Shown here: one piece after another, positions 59,753 to 64,000 of the stretch
Position numbering within the stretch: position 1 is the stretch's first letter
How the letters are laid out: each line of letters opens with the position of its first letter
NCBI GenBank assembly: GCA_008828725.1
Contig: MEHQ01001542.1
Coordinates: forward strand, 282,678-346,677
DNA length: 64,000 bases
Direction of reading: 5' to 3'
DNA from: Saccharina japonica
Taxonomy: Eukaryota > Sar > Phaeophyceae > Laminariales > Laminariaceae
Translations under genes and position numbers: made by a program
The notes under the pieces: model-generated
Told to the model about the DNA's origin: nothing
Database searches by the model: none
What the model saw: only the letters and a program-made list of their open reading frames with translations

Positions 59753-61542
59753 CTCCCTTCGTCCATGCATGTACAGTTACAGTTCGACCGGTCCACAACA
59801 TGAACGATAACACGAAACGAAACTGCACGGCACTGCCCTATCTCGATATCGGGGTAACGCGGCCGGTCCTGCTAACCGTACCCTACGAGTAACCGTCCAT
59901 ATCGGCACCGGTGGACGTCCGCGAAACACGCCGATGTATGGTTACTTCATTGCACCCCCCTCCACCACACCCTCCCCCCCTTCCCTCACCCCCCCCCTCC
60001 CTTCCCCTCCCCTTCATCCCCCCCCCCCTCCATCCTCGCCCTCCCCCGCACCCTCCCCTCTCTTCTCTCACCGCCCCGCTTTGGTGCAAGACAGGGCCTG
60101 CCCTGGTCGAATGAAAACCCGACGTGCTCCGTGCCGACATTGTAGGATGCGAGGGTCTATGGCATGACGACTACCGCCATGCATGACACCGAAATGCACC
60201 CCCTCCCCCGCCCCAAAACCCAGTCCTCTCGCTATCCCCCTCACCCTTCCCGTTCTTTCCCATTCTAAATCCCCAAGCCATTTGTAGCAAAAAAAGAACG
60301 GGATGGGTACATGCAGTAGCGTGAAGGGATTCAACTTTCAATCAAAAAAAGTACCTGGCTCTTTCAATGGGCCCCATCATCGTCTCGGGGTTTGCCATGG
60401 GATTAGCCTGTCCCGGCAGGTCTTCCTGTCGAAGCAACCCCCCCTCCTTCGACGTGAAGTAGCCCTTGCGCCGCGAGAATGCCTCGCCGCAAGATGAAGC
60501 GCCCGTTGCCCCGAAGCCTCTTAGCTCTCGTCAGGGTTTGCCTGGCAGCGTTTTCCAGGGATAGGGTGGAGTTGAGGGTTGGGTGGAGGGTCGGGGGGGG
60601 ATGGGGTTAGAAGGGTTGGGTTGGGTTGGGTCGGGGTCGGGTGGGTAGGGGGTTGGGGTGAGGGGGGTGCTGGGATGGGGGTGGGGGGTGGGGGGTTGGG
60701 GGGGTTCGGGGGTAGAGTTTACGGCCCTACATATATATGATACTCGACATGAATCTGGTACGACAACAATAGGAGAACCTCCAATCTCCAGCGACCGCAT
60801 GGCGGGGATCCGTGGCCAACGCTCTGCGCTTGGTTCGCACCGCCTACAAAGGTGCACGAAAAACTGCGTCAATTATTTTTCTGTGCTACGGAGTAGTACA
60901 CCGAGTGCACGCAAGTTTGAGTTTGTTCCCGGAAACGTGATAGCAATCCTTCTGTATTCGTCTGCAGGCGGTTGGCCGATTGGCCGATTGGTGAGAACCC
61001 GGTTTTTCAGACGACTATGTACGATACGGGCATCGTATCGTATACTTGATATACGAGTGCGAGTAACGTCAATTCTAGAGGTGGACACTCGTACAGCAGC
61101 ACTCGTAGTAGTACGAGTGTACAATCTCGTTGTGTTCGAATAACAAACTCTGTCGCCGCCGCTGCCGCTGCTGCTGCTGCTGCTGTGCTGCTGCTTGTGC
61201 TGGCGGTTATTCGACGATTTTGGTCCCCTGCTTGCATCAGCCTCGACCTTGATAGCTCCCTTTTTAGGAAGGTCCTCGGGGTTGCAATGGTGTGGTTTGC
61301 ATGTATGACTCTCTCACTCTCCTCTCTATCTGTCTATCTCTCTTCATCCCGCCCTTATCTCTCGCTCTCTCTCTCTCGTTCGCTCACTTGTGACTTAGCT
61401 CCTCCTTGTCCAGAGGCTTCTCCGCCTTGAGAAGGGCAGTGATGTTGTGTCGCAGCACTCCCACCAGTATCACCATAAGCATCAGCGGGAAAACGACCCA
61501 GTTCCGAATGGCCGGGTCGAGAACAAGGTGCTCCCCTCCCAT
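55608..61542 (-). CDS. EMC3: ER membrane protein complex subunit 3, 8 exons, one frameshift
   Basis: EMC3 is the Oxa1/YidC-like core of the ER membrane complex that inserts transmembrane helices. Exons: 61542-61388, 60541-60355, 59635-59512, 59177-59073, 57958-57821, 57619-57542, 56333-56228, 55696-55608. Seen: MGGEHLVLDPAIRNWVVFPL starting the first membrane helix, LRHNITALL, then AKRLRGNGRF and FSRRKGYF, SGF-like EGFVLVRVPFPLTNRFK, TLDASYVSSTSWYFLVMFGL and the C-terminal DLAPHDWFLNDVEKRLL, all aligning with animal EMC3. Exon 2 has one extra base near 60486-60490 and must be read in two frames. Exon 3 adds 41 residues with a membrane-like helix not present in animal EMC3. The end is GKKAE then stop, a dilysine KKxx ER signal. 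The frameshift may be a sequencing error in this draft. Confidence 0.9.
56380..56800. repeat. GGTAACGGTATC hexamer array
   Basis: About 70 imperfect hexamers in EMC3 intron 6, with further GGTAAC-rich sequence at 57060-57300. Confidence 0.9.
57655..57810. repeat. Short tandem repeats next to EMC3 exons 5 and 6
   Basis: Units of AAATGAGCTAC..CCGAAAATGAAGTCCC, then ATTTCACCGAACCGCGGAG, filling the intron between exons 5 and 6. Confidence 0.75.
58000..58195. repeat. CAAG/CAGG tetranucleotide array
   Basis: About 48 units of AAGC/AGGC in EMC3 intron 4; gives Cys/Leu/Ala-rich shadow frames. Confidence 0.9.
58826..59020 (+). mobile_element. 5'-truncated SINE copy in EMC3 intron 4
   Basis: It is nearly identical to the 53505 copy over its whole length and ends in a pure A run at about 59005-59019. 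High identity implies recent activity of the family. Confidence 0.7.
59512..59635 (-). other. EMC3: Extra EMC3 exon encoding a membrane-like helix
   Basis: Acceptor CGTTCCGCAAG with a T-rich lead precedes 59635, and donor GTAGGT follows 59512. The 124 nt fit the phase of the exons on both sides (2 in, 0 out); without it exons 2 and 4 are out of phase. It encodes SMHYDGVSIQTLMEPKF followed by YISVPAPFIAAVVVMMLSG. Animal EMC3 goes directly from the PMTDP-like loop to the second helix, so this looks like an insertion. A mis-joined exon of something else is possible. Confidence 0.6.
59693..59752. repeat. GGCA tetranucleotide array
   Basis: Fifteen perfect CAGG units in EMC3 intron 2. Confidence 0.9.
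60095..60205 (-). repeat. G-run repeat family, short copy
   Basis: Minus-strand copy in EMC3 intron 2 with core ACATTGTAGGATGCGAGGGT and a C-rich run beside it. Confidence 0.6.
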
Positions 61543-61896
61543 GGCTGAAATTCCTTTGGTGTCGACCTACGGCTTGGCTTAGAGTTGATTGATCGAAGAC
61601 GGCGTGCGTGCAATCAATGTTCTGCTGGAGGGTTTCCACAACATCGAAGGCTTGTATCAAACGGGGGCCCTGGGATCAAGAATCAAGACCAAAGCCAGAA
61701 GGCGGACCTGAACATCGATCCCCACAACGACGATACTAGTGCACTTGGCGCTGTGGTCTCTACACATAATCGTTACCAGCGTTGGTGTGGTGCAGCTTGC
61801 AATCCCTTACGGGCTGCAAGGAACGGACTAGCCAGTTCTGGACGCAATAATCTTGACGATAATAGAACAAATTTTGCGCACCAAGCAAGTATTCTT

Positions 61897-64000
61897 ATGT
61901 GGAACGCGGCTTCCCAGGGAGTGGGAGACATGCTGGATGGGGTCGATCCTGTGCAGGCATTGGCGACGCTAGCGGTGATCTACGCGGCCTTCAAGCTCGT
62001 TCACTATGTTGCCACGTCGCCGGTCATCCCGTCAGTGTGGGTGCCCCTTGAGGCCGGTGAGTTTTTGAAAATACTTCCGTTTATATATTTGTACGTATGG
62101 GTTTGTAGGCTTTTTCTCCTGTTGCTGCTCTGTTCGCTGCATGTCGTACTCGTACTCGTGCCTGTACCCTGCACCCCAGGCCTTTTTCGCTTGCCCTGCC
62201 CTGGCATTGCCTTGCCTTGCCTTGTCTTGCCTTCCCTGCGTCGCCTTGGCCTTGCTTGGTGAAGAGGGCTGGTGGTGGCATTGACACGGTATGCGTTAAT
62301 CTATACCACTAACCGCTACAGCACACGTAAGCTAACTTAGCTACGACAGCCGACCCTCGCTATTATAGGCGAGGCACCAAAAGGCGGCGCAACATATGTG
62401 CAGCCGTTGGACCGTTACTCGTGGAGCGCTGGGGAGCCAAAGGCCCGAGCAAAAGCAGTGCCTCATGGCTCATAACTCGACACAGTAGAGACATAGACAC
62501 AGCAGATGTGCCGCAGACTGTATACACACACCGTGTCATGGGTACACCTTGGCACAAGGACATGGAACTGTGACTAATGATCTGCTCGTACAACACTGGT
62601 ACTGTACGTAGTACCTGCGACTACGAGTACAGCCTCTTCGTACTTCTCCTCAAGCACCCTGGACGTAAATATAAGGACCGGTTCGTCTTCATATAAATTT
62701 ATAAACGGTCCTTATGTGCGTCCGTCCAGCGTGGTACGTGTTAAGAACGCACCGTTACTCAACAATAGAACAACATGAGTACTGCTGTACCTGCAAGGGT
62801 GCAGTGGTCCAGAGTCCAGAGTGCAGAACGCTGGGCGTAACGCGCCCATGCCTATGATATCGTGGATACTGGAAGGATGGCCCAGGAGGGCGAAGGCGAG
62901 GGGCCCTGCCGGGTGTGCGCAAAGAGACATGCAACAACAGCAGCAACATATTTTGTAAATGGTTGTGGTCAGTAGCACATGGCTCTATACCCGGTTTTTG
63001 TTTTTCAAACATATACTAAACTCTGCAGCAGATGTAGCAGTAGATCTACAAACAGCAGTCGTCTCATCGACATACACAGAGTAGCCCTACAATTAACTCC
63101 ACAACAGTAGTACGTAGCTCGACAGGAAATCTTGATTTTCTTCACAATATCCCCTTCGTCGGTAGCTCTACTAAACGCTCTGCAGAGAGTAGCTGTACAC
63201 TACGAGTAGGTATGATACACTGTACAGCCTTTAGTAGTAGCTACGCAACAGCAGATCCACAGCAGTAGCTCTAAAACACGCTCTTACTCGTAGCTCCACA
63301 CTCGTTCAAGATATTCATACAGGACAGTATTAGCTCTATGTACATTCAGTAGCTCTACAGCAGTCACTTTACCCCCAGTAGCTCTACAGCAGAACTTACA
63401 TATACTGAGCAGCGTACGGTCGCCCGATACAAACCGTGCCGTGGCCAAACATGTGGCTGCGTATCCTCACGAAGCTCCCCCGCCCCCCGTGTCCCCTTTA
63501 TTCCTCTGCGTACGTCGTTAACATGTATACTTGCAGTTAGTATACCAGTGTAAGGCTATTGCTGCCGCTATCATGGGTACTACTGTTCCACTGCTGATGT
63601 TAGCATGAATACCAGTATGCTGTCAATACGCACCAGTAACACCGCACAAAAGTGGAAACGTTTACGCCGTTCTCGCAATAGTATTACTTCGCACCTGCTG
63701 TTCATAATTACCGTGTATGGTAATGCTGTGCTGCCACTTTCTGTTGATATTGGCAACGCTGCTCTTCTTTTACTAGTTTAAACACCACTGTTCACAGTTA
63801 TACATATTATGCGCATGTTAATACCTGGTATATTTATATATATATTGCATGCTTCCTTGTCTGGCGTCGCCAGTCGAGTCGTCGGTGGAAAGCCTCTCGG
63901 GACCATCTTGCGACGGCATGGAGATTAAGGTGAACATCATCAACATGTCAACACGGGTTTTCGATTCTGGGGGGGCGGGAGAACTAGGTTCGGTGGGGGG
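61897..64000 (+). CDS. Unrecognised gene, partial, divergent from EMC3
   Basis: An open frame from about 61585 reaches 62056, where GAGGCCG is followed by donor GTGAGT. The first ATG in that frame is at 61897 and starts MWNAASQGVGDMLDG, followed by a membrane-like helix ALATLAVIYAAFKLVHYVA and PVIPSVWVPLEA. An acceptor at 63873 (TCGCCAG) continues in phase with VESSVESLSGPSCDGMEIK; a donor may follow at 63931 or the frame runs to the edge. The true start may lie upstream in another exon; two other frames in 61610-61840 also look protein-like. The gene is not recognised, and its start lies some 350 bases from the EMC3 start on the opposite strand, so a shared promoter is possible. Confidence 0.35.
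62057..63873. other. Putative intron of the right-edge gene
   Basis: No coding recognised. It holds a short GCCTT-type pentamer run (62190-62260) and a degenerate AGCTCTACAGCAGTA repeat (about 63000-63420). Confidence 0.35.

Overview
This is a draft-quality nuclear segment of an intron-rich eukaryote. Short exons (about 75-190 bases) with GT-AG borders sit in introns of hundreds to several thousand bases packed with microsatellites, minisatellites and short dispersed repeats. Four conserved genes could be rebuilt by joining exons in phase. Gene content, long repeat-rich introns, mixed strand order and a Plasmodium-type thioredoxin reductase tail suggest a stramenopile, most likely a brown alga of the Ectocarpus type. 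That assignment is inference and was not tested by a search.

Layout. 89-19776 (minus): cohesin kleisin RAD21/SCC1, 15 exons, 691 codons visible, extreme C-terminus off the left edge. 19777-23042: intergenic, simple repeats. 23043-34529 (minus): high-molecular-weight thioredoxin reductase, 12 exons, 483 residues, first FAD-binding exon(s) not found. 34530-38969: repeat-rich flank. 38970-49965 (plus): WDR5-like WD40 protein whose propeller is followed by a 543-residue Ala/Gln/Pro tail; two stretches of propeller coding are absent and an inverted, error-laden copy of its own exon 3 region lies in the gene. 49966-55607: repeat-rich intergenic DNA. 55608-61542 (minus): EMC3, 8 exons, with one frameshift and one extra exon. 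From about 61.9 kb (plus): part of an unrecognised gene running off the right edge.

The genes are unrelated housekeeping functions and do not form a functional cluster: sister-chromatid cohesion, thiol redox, histone H3K4 methylation scaffolding and ER membrane-protein insertion. The most unusual parts are the reductase C-terminal CGGGVC centre in place of selenocysteine, the giant low-complexity tail with a Myc-like nuclear localisation motif on a WDR5-type protein, a tRNA-headed SINE, and a dispersed repeat family whose copies nearly all start at a long G-run. No RNA gene, CRISPR array or complete autonomous transposon was recognised. Non-coding runs: G-rich and C-rich homopolymers are common, and there are four places with ambiguous bases (18397 and 18399; 27154-27233; 40436; 59381-59383).
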